Positions 1 to 11,800 of a stretch of 21,884 nucleotides of DNA are shown here, in pieces. Source of the stretch: Sphacelaria rigidula (taxonomy: Eukaryota; Phaeophyceae; Sphacelariales). The position numbers and the translations under genes are program-made. The notes under the pieces are model-generated. The model was not told the DNA's origin. It was given only the letters and a program-made list of their open reading frames with translations, and did not search any database. Where the stretch lies: the NCBI GenBank assembly GCA_964200075.2, contig CAXNAA020000377.1, positions 1 through 21,884 on the forward strand. The letters are read 5' to 3'. The first letter of the stretch is position 1, and each line of letters begins with the position of its first letter.

Positions 1-1417
1 GGGCCGTGATCCGCATATCGTATTAATCGTCTAATCAAGCGAAAGGTGCCCATCTACTAAAAAATCTGGGCCAATATTTTCTTGTTGATTAAACCCCATG
101 TCTAGTGTCTCCTATACCTTACGGAGATAGTGCCCACACTAGAACCCATATGAAACCCCGAGCGATACATTCAGCGGATGATGACGATTTTTGGTGTGGA
201 CATTCCCTGGAGCACGGGGAGACGACAGATACCTCCACCTTCACCTAATTCTCTATCTATCTCGAGATATCACGCACACAAGTTTACACACTAAAATCAA
301 CATATTACGAGCAGAAGCACTAGATGCCCTAAATCTGGACATCGTGTCTCAGTTTCTGAGAGTTGTGCTGTGAAATTTCGTATGGAGAACCGCTAGCGCA
401 TAGAAATAAGGAAAAAACAGCGTGTTACCTGTTTTTCGTTCTTGTTTTTTTCATGTTGTTCATTTTTTCCCGTGTTTTCAGTGGAGTTTTGAGGGAAAAT
501 GAACATTGTTTCTAGGCCTTAAATCAATGTTTCAGCCCAATTTTTAGAAGTGTACTTTGAAAGTTAGCACGGAGAACCACGAAGGTGTGCCGAAAAAAAA
601 AATGGGCCTTTATATTTTCATTGTTTTACAGAGGTTAGGGCGTTCTCGTGAAGAAATAGTCTTTACCATACTACAACGCCCTGGAGCAGTGAAAAAAATA
701 CTGACCCACTCAGTTTTGCGAACTATGCCCTAGCGGGGGCCCACACAAAATTTCAATGCACAAAAACCAAACGTGGACCGGTGAGTGGCCTGCGAAATAC
801 TGTTCCGAATTTCTACCGACCTGGTTTTGAAGAGGCGATTGCGCCGGCCAATATTTAGAGTTGGAACGTAAAATTTGGTATGGACAATGCATAGGACATG
901 AGAAAAATGTTACGCCGGTATCAGGAGTTTTTGTTTGTTTGTTCATGAGTTAAGGGCAATAATTAGTTTTCAGGTATCAGTAAAATACCCTTGACTCATG
1001 AAAAATACAACAAAGCCTTTTGATACCGAGGTATTTGTTTTTTTATGCCCTATGTATTGTCCATACCAAATTTTACGCTCCAACTTGAAATATTGGCCGG
1101 CGCATGGGCCTGGAAACTTCATATCTGCCTCTAGGCTGGCCCAGCTCGTAGACCAGGCATACAACGCTTTGGGAGCTTATTCATTGGTTGATCGTCTCTC
1201 TGGTGACCGCACGTCATCTCGTGACTCTTGCGTCGATGGACGGAGTATATTGGGGGCGCGGACGCTCCCGTACATTCTTTCCGCGGCAAATTAGTTGCAT
1301 GGAAGCAGAGTTTGCGGTCCTAAAATCTCGTAAAAAGAGGAGAAACATATGTCATTCTCACGACACCAATGGCTACTAGAACTGACTCCAAGCCATCCCT
1401 TTAACGGCGTTGTCACA
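1..1417. other. Flank beyond the 3' end, repeat-rich, no gene seen
   Basis: No exon can be supported. The stretch 360-620 carries weakly related AT-rich units built on a TATGGAGAAC-like core, also echoed inside the foldback at 841-1103. A small 3' exon near 1310 (acceptor TTTTAG on the minus strand, then a few codons and a stop) is possible but unproven. Confidence 0.5.
841..1103. repeat. Foldback repeat with two arms of about 115 bases
   Basis: The left arm (841 to about 957) and the reverse complement of the right arm (about 987 to 1103) share GCGCCGGCCAATATTT, AAAATTTGGTATGGACAAT and TCATGAGT plus AAGGG, with scattered changes and small gaps. By eye the match is roughly three quarters or better. 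The two short frames encoded on opposite strands therefore look alike (both contain CPYQILRSN). A decayed foldback transposon or inverted duplication would explain it. Confidence 0.8.
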
Positions 1418-2854
1418 CTATTGCTCGCCCTCACCTCCTTCTGCGTTAGCAGTCGTCATCGTACAGGCCCGACGTACTGGTACGATCTCACACGGTCCAC
1501 GCAGGGTCGCTGCTCCCAAAAGTTCGCCTTTTGTCCACTGCCGACTGAACGTTGCGCGATCCATGTCCCAAACTTCGATACACAGCTCTGGGATATATTT
1601 GCGCCATACTATTGCACGGTGGCGGGAGCGGGACGACGAGTCTCTAGTGACCGAGTCTGCACTACCACTTCCTTTTTTCTTCTTAGATGATGGTGATAAT
1701 GGCGTTGATGATAATGATGGCGGGGTGGGCAATAGGGGTAGCCGGAAAGAATTGTCTGGATAATAAAATATCGGGTTGAGATCGTTCGGAGTGATTGAAG
1801 TGCGACCCACTTCTTTGCCGTCCCAGTATACAAGCACGCACGGATCGCTCTTGCCAATCAAATCAGCCTTCGCTAGATTCTGGCACTCCAGGATATCCAG
1901 CCTGAGGCAAGGCCTGGCTGGCCGTGCAGCAACAGCATGTCCCGCCACCTCGAGTCTGCCGAAGAAGCCTAAGTTTTCAGGTCCCCCCTTTTCCCTCTCC
2001 CTGTTTTCAGATCCCACGTTTTGCCTGCCGCTCTTGCTTGTTTCGGACGATGGGCCTTCCGGAGGGGGGGGGGGGGGGGCGGGAGCGGCCAAAACGATCG
2101 AACGCTGGCTGCCGACGGTTCGACGAAGGACCTCGGGCTCGATGTAAGCCCGCGCGACAACATTAACTACTTGATTCTTCTTTTTCTCGCTCGTGCCAGG
2201 AACAGCGGCGCCCAACGCGCGCTTGATCATCGACAGTGCGTGGATACTTCCGCTATCTATATCATAATCTTGGAACGACCGCTCTTGCACGAGTTCAGCA
2301 ACGATACGTCGTTTCTTCACAGCAGCACCAGAAGCTGCCGCATCTCCACCGCCCTCTGCTATAGACCTTTCCCCACCTGCCCTTGATCTTGGTAGATCTT
2401 CGACCAGAGCAGTTGGCGGAATCTCTATGGTAGCGGACAACACAGTACATTCTGACCGGATCCTGAAGGGCAGCGAGCGGCCCAACTCTTGCTCTCGTAT
2501 CACTGACTGCGCCACCGTGTTCTTCTGTTGGGATGAAAGCCGTTCAACCGCGCCATTTCCAGGTGTCCCATTGGTGTGCGCTTTGTCGTTACCACGTTCC
2601 GGTAGGGTGGAATGTACTACCTCACTTCTTAGCACCAAGACAACATCCACGTCTATCGAGAGCTGATTGTTGCCAGCGTCGGTCAGGCTTACGTGCAGCA
2701 TCAGCGGCTGAAGCAGGAAAGTGAGAGGGCTGCGCTTGGCGTTGAGCACCCTAATCAGAGCTTCTGCTATTCCCGTGCTGTCGTTTGCGATCGGCCAAAT
2801 GTCGCTGAATATCCCGTCACTTCTACTGCTGTCTTCCCTGCCGAATGTGCCACT
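1418..2854 (-). CDS. 3' exon with the canonical C2 domain
   Basis: The frame is open from 2875; the 5' border is uncertain, with AG acceptors at 2855 (used here) and 2708. It reads SDIWPIANDSTGIAEALIRV, LTFLLQPLMLHVSLTD, a long variable linker with a polyproline run, then a full C2 domain: CLRLDILECQNLAKADLIGK, SDPCVLVYWDGKEVGRTSIT, NPIFYYPDNSFRLPLL, LCIEVWDMDRATFS and KGELLGAATLRGPCEIVP. Aspartates in ADLIGKSDP and WDMD sit where calcium-binding C2 domains have them. The frame ends at TAG at 1418; a good donor (AAGGAG|GTGAGG) at 1435 means a further small exon is possible. Confidence 0.78.
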   Translation of the reverse strand, partial: SGTFGREDSSRSDGIFSDIWPIANDSTGIAEALIRVLNAKRSPLTFLLQPLMLHVSLTDAGNNQLSIDVDVVLVLRSEVVHSTLPERGNDKAHTNGTPGNGAVERLSSQQKNTVAQSVIREQELGRSLPFRIRSECTVLSATIEIPPTALVEDLPRSRAGGERSIAEGGGDAAASGAAVKKRRIVAELVQERSFQDYDIDSGSIHALSMIKRALGAAVPGTSEKKKNQVVNVVARAYIEPEVLRRTVGSQRSIVLAAPAPPPPPPEGPSSETSKSGRQNVGSENREREKGGPENLGFFGRLEVAGHAVAARPARPCLRLDILECQNLAKADLIGKSDPCVLVYWDGKEVGRTSITPNDLNPIFYYPDNSFRLPLLPTPPSLSSTPLSPSSKKKKGSGSADSVTRDSSSRSRHRAIVWRKYIPELCIEVWDMDRATFSRQWTKGELLGAATLRGPCEIVPVRRACTMTTANAEGGEGEQ

Positions 2855-5800
2855 CTCTTCGTCGCCGGAAGTTGATCAACGCGCGGCAGTGGAGGGGCAA
2901 AATAACATTAATTCAGTCTATACCCTGAACGTTCGCGTTTTCAGTTCATTCAGCTGCAAACAGTTCCGTCAGAACAGCGCTTATTTTCTCTTGGTTGGAG
3001 TACCACGTTTCCCCAGCAGATGAATAGAAACACACATTCAGCGAAGCAAGGTGCTCTTCGATGATCTTCTCTTTTGGGTCGAAACTTGTGACTCTTATCA
3101 TGAACCACCGAAAGGTCATCTCTCATCACCTGCTTTTCGTCGGTAGGAACGGCGCCCTCGCAAGATCTCAACAGCTTCCGCTAGCTGTCCCTCTGCCGCT
3201 ATCGCCTGCGCTGGCTCAAGGGAAAGTAAGGTCAGCGCCAGGACAGGGGGCTCCCCCGCGTTGCCACTTTTCCCGCTTCCCCCTTGCCGTCGGATGACAG
3301 GAAGCTTGTATGGGATAAAAGCCTAATGAGCACACACGCAGCAACGCATTGCCACAAACAAAACACAGCAGGATCATGCAGCATGTCCTGGTGCTTGTGA
3401 GTAGTTGCGCGCTCAAAGTGAAGATGGTCAGACACACGTTCTGCACTCGTTCGAACGTGGTGTGCCTGTACGGTGTTGGATATGTGACGCATCACGTAAC
3501 GTAACTCAAAATGATCACGTATCCAGCGCTCAAAATAATCACGTATCCGGCGCAAGTGTGCAAGAAAGCGAGCACGCCCCTATCAAGCACCATTTCGAGC
3601 CCCTCCGCCCGCCTTCCCGGTTCAACGTAAATCCTGCATGCGCCTCATAAGATGCCCTGACAGATGTGGTGTATTTTGCGTACGTCCGTACTCTCCCAAT
3701 CACTGCAATTGTAATTTCAGAAGCTCCAGACCTCGGGATTGGCCATGAAATAAGGGAAGTGGTCAGGTAGACGGGTTTGGTCATCTTGGCCTTCGCCTAT
3801 GTTGAAAACCTCGCCTCGGTTGTTGACCCCTGCGTTCTGCACCTTTTTGCACATGCTCAGCAAGTGCAAGCCTTCCAGTTGCACCTGTTTTTTAATGGCC
3901 GAACGAGCGTGACGGAGACGTACTTGGAGGTAGAACTATGGATAGTCTGCGAGAAACATATGGCTGGCTGTGTATTTGTGCAGAGGGTGAAGTGATGCCG
4001 GGTTGACAGGAGGAATTCCCCATGTCCTCCTTCGTACGTGATTACGATTGAGCGGAAGACATTTCGTTCCAGTCTCCTTGCTGAGGTAGAAGGCCGTCAA
4101 GTACAGGCCTCATGAGGGTGGGCTACGCACATTCGACGAGAAACTCATCCACAGGTAGAACATATTCAACACGAGGTGACACTACACGTCATAAAAATGT
4201 GCATACCAGGGAGTTATCGTACAGTTCTTCTGACGATCGTTTTCAGTGGTTAACAGTGAACCAAAAGGCCTGCAAATATCGTCGGGACATGATACAGTAG
4301 CTAGCCGAGCGTGGCGACACTAAGGTGCGCACGGGCGAACACCTGCCCGAGGCAGTGCGTCCCCCGCCAGACCTCGACACGCAGCTGCACGTCGCCCAGG
4401 TGATCCAGAGAGTCATCTTCATCATCTTCAACACCTGTTCCCGCCGCGTCTTTTCCCATCCCGTTGGTTTCTAGTCCATGCCCACTCTCTGCGGAACCTC
4501 CAGCTCTACTGTTCTCAAGGCCACCTTCTTCCAACGTGGGGGTGACCGGAAACGGCAAGAGAAACGTCTCGTGCTGCCAACTGACGCTTCCTGTCGGACG
4601 CCCCGCACTACGACCAGGAACCGATTCGGCAATTTTTGTGAGTGAACTCGTTGAGGCGACTGCGATCTCCTGGACCTTTCCCGTTATATCTAATAAGGAA
4701 CCGGTGGTGGAATCGCCGGCCGTCTTGCCGGCGATATCACCACCGTCATGTGCGTTGTTCGGGGGAAGTACGCCTTCGACGGGGGCACATGAATTGGCGT
4801 TCGTCGCAGTGGTCGGGTTCTCTGGTTTTGGAGGGATGACGTCAGTGGTGCGCCCAACCTGTGAACACAAATGACGAGGGCCAATATAATGGGACGAGCA
4901 AACCCGACAGAATTCGATTGCTTCGGGTTTTCGGGAACTTGCACCGACGGGCGTGTGCATGCTCGGTTTTCAGTAAAAACATCGTTTTTTGACAGTTGTA
5001 TTTCGAACCTTCTCTACAACGGCTCGGATCAGCGTACGTCTGCGGAACCGACACCACTGCGAGTAAATTATTTCGAGCACGCTGTGCGTTTCGTTGCATT
5101 TTGCACTATTAGAGAGTTTCGGAAAACAAAAAAAGGCCAGAAAAACTCAGGGATAATTACTGTTTGGTTGAATTTTAGTCAGAAGACGCAAATTATCCCT
5201 GAGGTTTTGGCTCAAAATCTTGTTTTCCGGAACTCTCTATTGACTTTTTTTGAACCGGCTGTTATTATTAAAAAATCCAGTAGGTACGCTCACGGACGCT
5301 CCAAATGAATATCGTTTTCCAGTGTCTATGTGTGGCAGGAGGGTTGCTGGAGTAAACTGTATTGCGTGCGATGCTCCCAGCAACATGCCTGTCACTGGAC
5401 AAAATTATGCGACAAAGCCTTACCCGGCGCAGCGGAATCGTCATTGCTTCTACTCCACCCCCACCCCCCAGACGGCCACGCCTCACTGTCCATACCTCTT
5501 CCCCTCCCCAGAAAATTCGAGCGGAAACAGCGCTACCCCCACTGGAAAATGACTGCTCCAATCCAGACACAGCCTCTACACGTAGGAAGAGTTCATGGCG
5601 CGCTGCAGGCAGGGATGGAAGTATGCGCTCAAGAGCGGTCTTTGGCGCGCCTACGTGGCCATCGTTTGGCGTGCTATCGACGGTCGCGCCGACTTTGTTG
5701 TCTACAGGGGCAGTGCCTGATGACCCCCTTGTGACGCTCTCCTGGTCCGTCAGCTCCTGTTGGAAATGTTTGGAAGCAGTTGAGAGGTTGACGGATATCT

Positions 5801-8800
5801 CGTCAAAGAGGTGCAACTGGAGGATATTTTGATCGCAAGGAGTACATTTAACCACATATGTACAGTATATACATTAGTATATGTACATCATTATTTCAAG
5901 CACGAGAGAATGCCGGAGTTTCAGCTGTCTGTGGCATGATGATCAAATCATCCAAATGCCCTCTTCGAAGGGGGGATTTCTCATCAACCATGACTAAAAA
6001 ACATTTCAGAACTATTGTCCCGGAAAGGACCGCGGGGAGCATGAGATATCACTAGAACACGGAGTCTGGGACGAGGCGCGCGGCGCGCCGACGAGCCCAT
6101 CACCGTGAAACATTGGATGGATTTGAAAAAGCTGTAATTGTTTTGAAATATTTTTCTCGATGGACGTTTCCAATCGTCGCATCCTCGGCGACGAAAGCAG
6201 AAAATATCAGCATGAGTCCGTTATGAAGTGTTTTGGTGCGCCTCCGCCCTGCCACTTCCAGGAAAAGTCTCACGCAAGCAATAAAAGGAGTATAGCTGGT
6301 TATACGGTACACGAAAAAGGTAAGTTTCACAGCAACGCGATTTGGGATAGTACAGTGTCGCACCTAGCTTGTATGCAAGAATTGCGGCAATAGATCAATC
6401 TACTATACGTGCAATCATCCTTGACGGTATTCATTACCACTCGACCAGCGCCCCCTCCGTCCTTCATCGCCACGGAGCTGCTGAGCACAGTCGAGCTCTT
6501 GTTCATGTCTGCCACTAACGGCTTGCCGCGCTTTCGGTTGACGAAAGCCTTTCGTTTTTTCCTCGCCTTCACGACTGCCGCCGCCGCTGCTGGAGATCGA
6601 CCGTGCGCTGCCTGACGTGATCCTTTAGATCTCGGTTGACGCTTTTTGTGCCCGAGATGCGGGGTGCTTATGCCGGCACTTTTGGTGAGCGTTTTGTCAT
6701 GACGCGTGATCGTCGCCCCGGCGACCTGCTCATTTCTCTCCTGTGAGCCACGGTTCGGTGTAGATTTATATTTTTTGTGCCAAACAAGGAGAGGAAAATA
6801 TTCATTGAAAATGGCCGACGGTGAAATCAAATGCATGGCCTCGAATATGAGCCGAAGGCTGCAGTTCGATCTAAGCTTTCGGGACAGTAGTAAATAAGCC
6901 TTATGGTGCCGCCATCACGTCAGCATAGCCAGAGGCACAAGCATAAGCAGCAAGCCATACTTCCTGAAATGACTAGTCGAGAACGAAAATATCTGCAGAC
7001 CTAACTGAAGTCAACAGTAGCAGTCCCGTGTATTGCATTGATTGATTCGATCGATTGTCGCGCTTTAACTGATTCCCCAGGGATCCAGCCGCGATCACAT
7101 GATAGACGCTTTATGCGTACAAAAAAATCGAAATCTTTTTCACGAACCTGCGCAAAATCTCTCGTTGGCCGTCTCGCCGCGCGATGTTCAGCCCATTCCG
7201 CACGCCACACCTCCTTCATCCACGCGCGTACGTACAGCTCGGCGTTTCGCCGAGGATTGTCGCGAGCGGTTCCCAATCGTGAGTCTGAACCGTTACAGAA
7301 TACAGAGGGGAAGGAGAGGTGGGAGGGGGCGGGAAAGACATCGGGATCTTGTTTGTAGATTGTGGGAATAGGTCACTCACTTATTCATCACGACGTCCCA
7401 TCGTCCCTGGCGATAGACCTTGAAAATGCCACCTCTTGCTTCAGGATGATACTACAGAACGAGGCAGCACAATGAACGTGGGAAAATAGTTTAAGAATGA
7501 ATCCCGTTACTGAAGCAGATCACACGAAACTGCTCTCTATCATCCGTAAGCGTTTCAAAACCAAATTTCGTTGCCCCGTCTCCGTGTCATTGAACTCGCC
7601 TGTCACGTGCACGATCCTCCGAGCGTCGTCGAGCTGCGCCGTTGCTCCTCGGGTAGATTTTGCGAGGCTATCCACCGTAAGGGAGCGATATCGCTTAAGA
7701 GAGCTCTGGTTTGGCGAAACAAGTGACACGGGTGGACGGGTGGTGGGAATCTTCTTGAGCATCGGAGGTTGTTGCGACCTCATCTTATGCCATGTACTCG
7801 ATAAAGTCACAGATAGTACATGCCCGGGTATGAGCTATACTTAACGGCGGGCCACATACCGGAAGGTGGAGGACCGAGGGCGTGGGGGTTCGGGGACTTG
7901 TAGCTCTTGTTCGACATTTAACCTATTCAGTAGCCTTCCGCCGTTCGACATCATTTTGTGGTACCCTCTCTAAATAGCCAGTGAAATATCGCGAATCTTT
8001 GCGAGCACCCAGCCAATGCGACACTCAAAACGATTGATTGTCACACACGCACGAAATGTCTAGGTTTGTTTCAGCAAGTACTTTTGTGCACCGCTTCACC
8101 TCCGATTGATTCTCCGCCTCCATATCAGTCGAGGATGGTCCTGGCATGCCGACTTCGCTTTCTTGCGCCAGCGGCTCCAGGAGGTTCTCCGCGTCATCAT
8201 TGTCCGAAGCCTCTCGATGTTTTTCCAGCAACCCGACACATTCCGAATCAACCTCATAGATTCTCTCAACCGATATGCTCAACGTTCCGCAGGAGGTGTC
8301 CTCTGGAGTATTGCTGGCATAAGGTACATTTGCTGACGTGTTGTCCGGGCACAGGTCCAGCACAAGAGAGCATCGATCATTTCTCGTCTTGCTCTTACTC
8401 TCCTGAGCTTTGTGGATACGGTTGTTGTCGTCGTTGTTGTGGTGGTGGTGGTTGTGATCTTTTATGGTAGTAGTGTTTTCGGCGGATTCGGGTTGCTCTT
8501 CATCTCGAAGCAGATCCGAAAGTAGATCGGGGGGCAGGACTGCCCTGCCGATAATTGTAAAAGAGCCGCCTGGATCATCGTTCCAAATCTCGAAAGAAAT
8601 ATTCCGAGCTATGATTGGCTCTTCGGTTTCCTGTGGAGGAGCTGACCAAGATGCGGGGCTGATTTTGAGCTTTACCTCCCTCAAGTTGCTCTGAGTGTCT
8701 GGCGATACGTTATTCCGTGGCATCGGTAGCAAGAACGCTGCTGCCCACATTGGCTCGCACGAGTTGGGCACTATCCGGGTCCGGCCCACTTCGACACCAT

Positions 8801-11800
8801 CCGAAAATACCACGCAACATGCATTCAGACTTTCAGTGGGCTGAGAACGCTGCGACCCACGTGCCCGCCCCCGACAAAAGCAAGAACGGGAAGACGGTAA
8901 GCGTGAGGGTGAACACAGGGGGGCAGATGTTAGCTGGGGTGCCAGTCGCTGCTACAACGCAGTGTCGAAAAGAGCGAAAACATACCCGCCATTCAGTTGA
9001 AGCCCGCTAGAGTCAGAAGTGCTCGGCGGTTAAGCGCGGGTGTAGCACACCGCACTGCTCCAATATTTCCTCTCGAGGGCGACAGTATGTTCTCTTCTAC
9101 ACAATCTGCGGTTTGCAAAACACGATTAACACGATACTACAGTATCCTGCTGCTAGATGACCATCGTTTACGCACGAGATTACAACCTCTCACCAGGTTC
9201 TCCGCCTCGTATATCTTGAGCGCGATTCCCGGTCCACGCTGTGCCCCGTACTCCGTCTTCTCACCATGGCGCGTGCCTGGCGTCTCGACCACGCCTCCCC
9301 GTTCTTTTGCTAGACGAGACCATGACGCGCTTCCCCAATCACCGGGCCCGGGTGGTAAATCGGGGATCGACGGATCCGAACAAACCATCGACAATCTCAC
9401 CCCTAGAAGACCTTGCGCTGGCTCGTCCACTGTTGTGAGATGGGGATCAATACTGTGACTACGGTCATTGGTGGGTGTCTTGCCGTTGCTTCGCGAACGA
9501 TCTTCCACACAAGCGGTAAGATTGGTTGGACTTGACGAGGACGATGCTGGGGGAATAATACGGATGGGCACGTAATGAAAGGGTAGGCGCTTGAGATGGG
9601 AGAATGGAAGCGTAGCTTCTCCGAGAAATACGTCATTTTGTCCTGCTTCATGGTGGTCCGTCGATTTATTTCCCCTGTGCAACACTCCCCCGACCTGGCT
9701 GAATACTTTTGCTCCAAGGGTTAACGGCTCGCCGCTGCGAACACGTAGGTAGAAGCGGGGGGGGCGCACAGGCAGGCATTCACGTAGGCGAAGGAACGGT
9801 GTGGGTGATGGAAGCAGAGCTTGGTATCGTCGCATGTAACTAATGACGATCAGATGCCTACACATGGAATGAATTCCCGACCATCCGTGACTATTAGAGC
9901 ACAACTGCGCATCGGAGACCTGCTAACAGGAAAATACAATCATTGCGAATACCACATGTTTTTCGACAGAGGCCATCAATATGGAGCTGACTACTAATAG
10001 AACGCATTTGCGATCACATATATGCAACTGGCGTGTGGCAATCGACCTACACCTCAAGTTACCAGTCAAAGCATTTTTCACGGTGCTACCAAAGCCACCA
10101 GTCGATGACAGACAATTTACAAACCTGTAGTCCCGAAAATATTCTGGTGCCGTCAGTTGCCACGAGTTTCCTGCCGCAGCCGGCAATTTAACTCGGAATG
10201 TCTCAGACGACCACACGGGACTGATTGTACCCAGGGCCGTCGTGGACCGGGCGAATGACTTCCCATTGAGGGTAAGCACAACGTAGGGGTTGATGCTCGG
10301 CTGTCCGGGAGCTTTCCACACCCTGTGAGCGTCGATTACTTCGACCTGTATTTCGGGAGGCAGGTGTAGTCGTGAATTCAATCGACGGAGCAGCGGGGAA
10401 GAGGAGGTAGATAGTATGTGAGAGAGTTCGATGAGAAGGGCTCGAAGTTGCTGCGAACCGTTTGTTTTCGGCTACTTCACGAAGAGCAATATCTGGTCGG
10501 AGTAGTTCCCGAAAAATGAACGTGCGGAAGTGTGGACCCGAACATGCCTACGCCCATCTTGACTGTAGTACATACCCTCGATCGAGCATATTTATTGTTT
10601 TCAAGCGCTATCATTTGCTCAATCGTTCTCACCCGTCACTTCTTATTCCGCTGCTTACAGCATTCTTCCCCTCTTCTCTACATTTCTTGACTTTTTGCGT
10701 CTGTGTTTGGGTGTCATCACATCGTGTAGAAAACGTCACTGTGTTCAACTACATGTGATCGACACAGGTACGACCCAGGATAACCCATGATCAAGCCTTT
10801 TCGGCATATTTATCCCGAATTCCCAGCCTCTCGGTGAAGAATATTATGTGAGCAGTAGGTGCATTGATCATCACCTCCAAGAAGGGAGCAGGGCACTTCA
10901 GCCGGAGCACAGCATCTCGTGGCACATCAAAGTGCCTCACCACAGCACAGAGGGACGCGTCGAGAGTGCGGTATGCTTCGAACTGCCTAAGTAAATATCG
11001 GTGCACGTTGCCCGGGGCGGGAGGGGCGAAGAGCTAGATGTCTGTCGGTGTTATTGTTGGTTTCCCACATGGCACAGAAAGAATCACTAGCCATGCTCGA
11101 GTTGGTCGTGTACCAACTTCCGGGCAGCAAATCACGAGGACCGTGTACTTCTGGTAATTACCTGTTCCGATCGCCGTGCTGCCCCATCGCCCAAGAATTC
11201 GACATACCCGCACAAGGGGCGCCCAACAGGGGTATATCCACGCCGGAGCCGAAGGGTTGCAGCATCAAGTTGTCGTCGATGAGACACGCGCATCCTACCA
11301 ACCTGCGGTTAGTGTGCTCTCTTGGCTGTCCATCGGCGTCTGTCGTGCCGTTTCCTACGGTCACCGGGCGACGTAAGAATCAGGCATTGAGCAAGCAACG
11401 GCTTGGTTTCTCGGCAGGATATCTCTATTGTGGTTCATCATCCGATAACCTGATATGCGGCATGTTTAGAGTCACAAGTATCGCCTCTTCCCTTCTACAT
11501 ATGCAGCCCTGGCGTTTTTTCATGTAGGAACGCGCAGCTGGTTTCTACCGGTTGTGTATTTGGGATCGGAAACGTGTCGTACAAGACGCTTCTGTTCCAG
11601 CACCTCGGCAGCGAGAATTGCATTGACCTTTTAAAACCGCATTGAATGAATTACCGGTATATCTCCTCGCATATTCACGGACAGCGTACAAATACTGGTT
11701 GCACCTTCCGATGTTGTTGCCCAAAGCATGATTCGCAGGTCCCCCTTCATCAGGCTTTCAGGTGGCGTCCTTTCATCGCACTCGCTGACACCACCACTAC

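Noticed and set aside
998-1294. Two small similar proteins on opposite strands near 710-946 and 998-1294
   Set aside because: The similarity comes from the inverted repeat at 841-1103, not from duplicated genes.
6068-6096. GC palindrome with GGCGCGCC as a possible regulatory site
   Set aside because: Short, intronic and without any supporting context.
11048-11527. A 159-codon plus-strand open frame
   Set aside because: It crosses a well-supported minus-strand exon (11162-11302) and introns, and has no recognisable domain.
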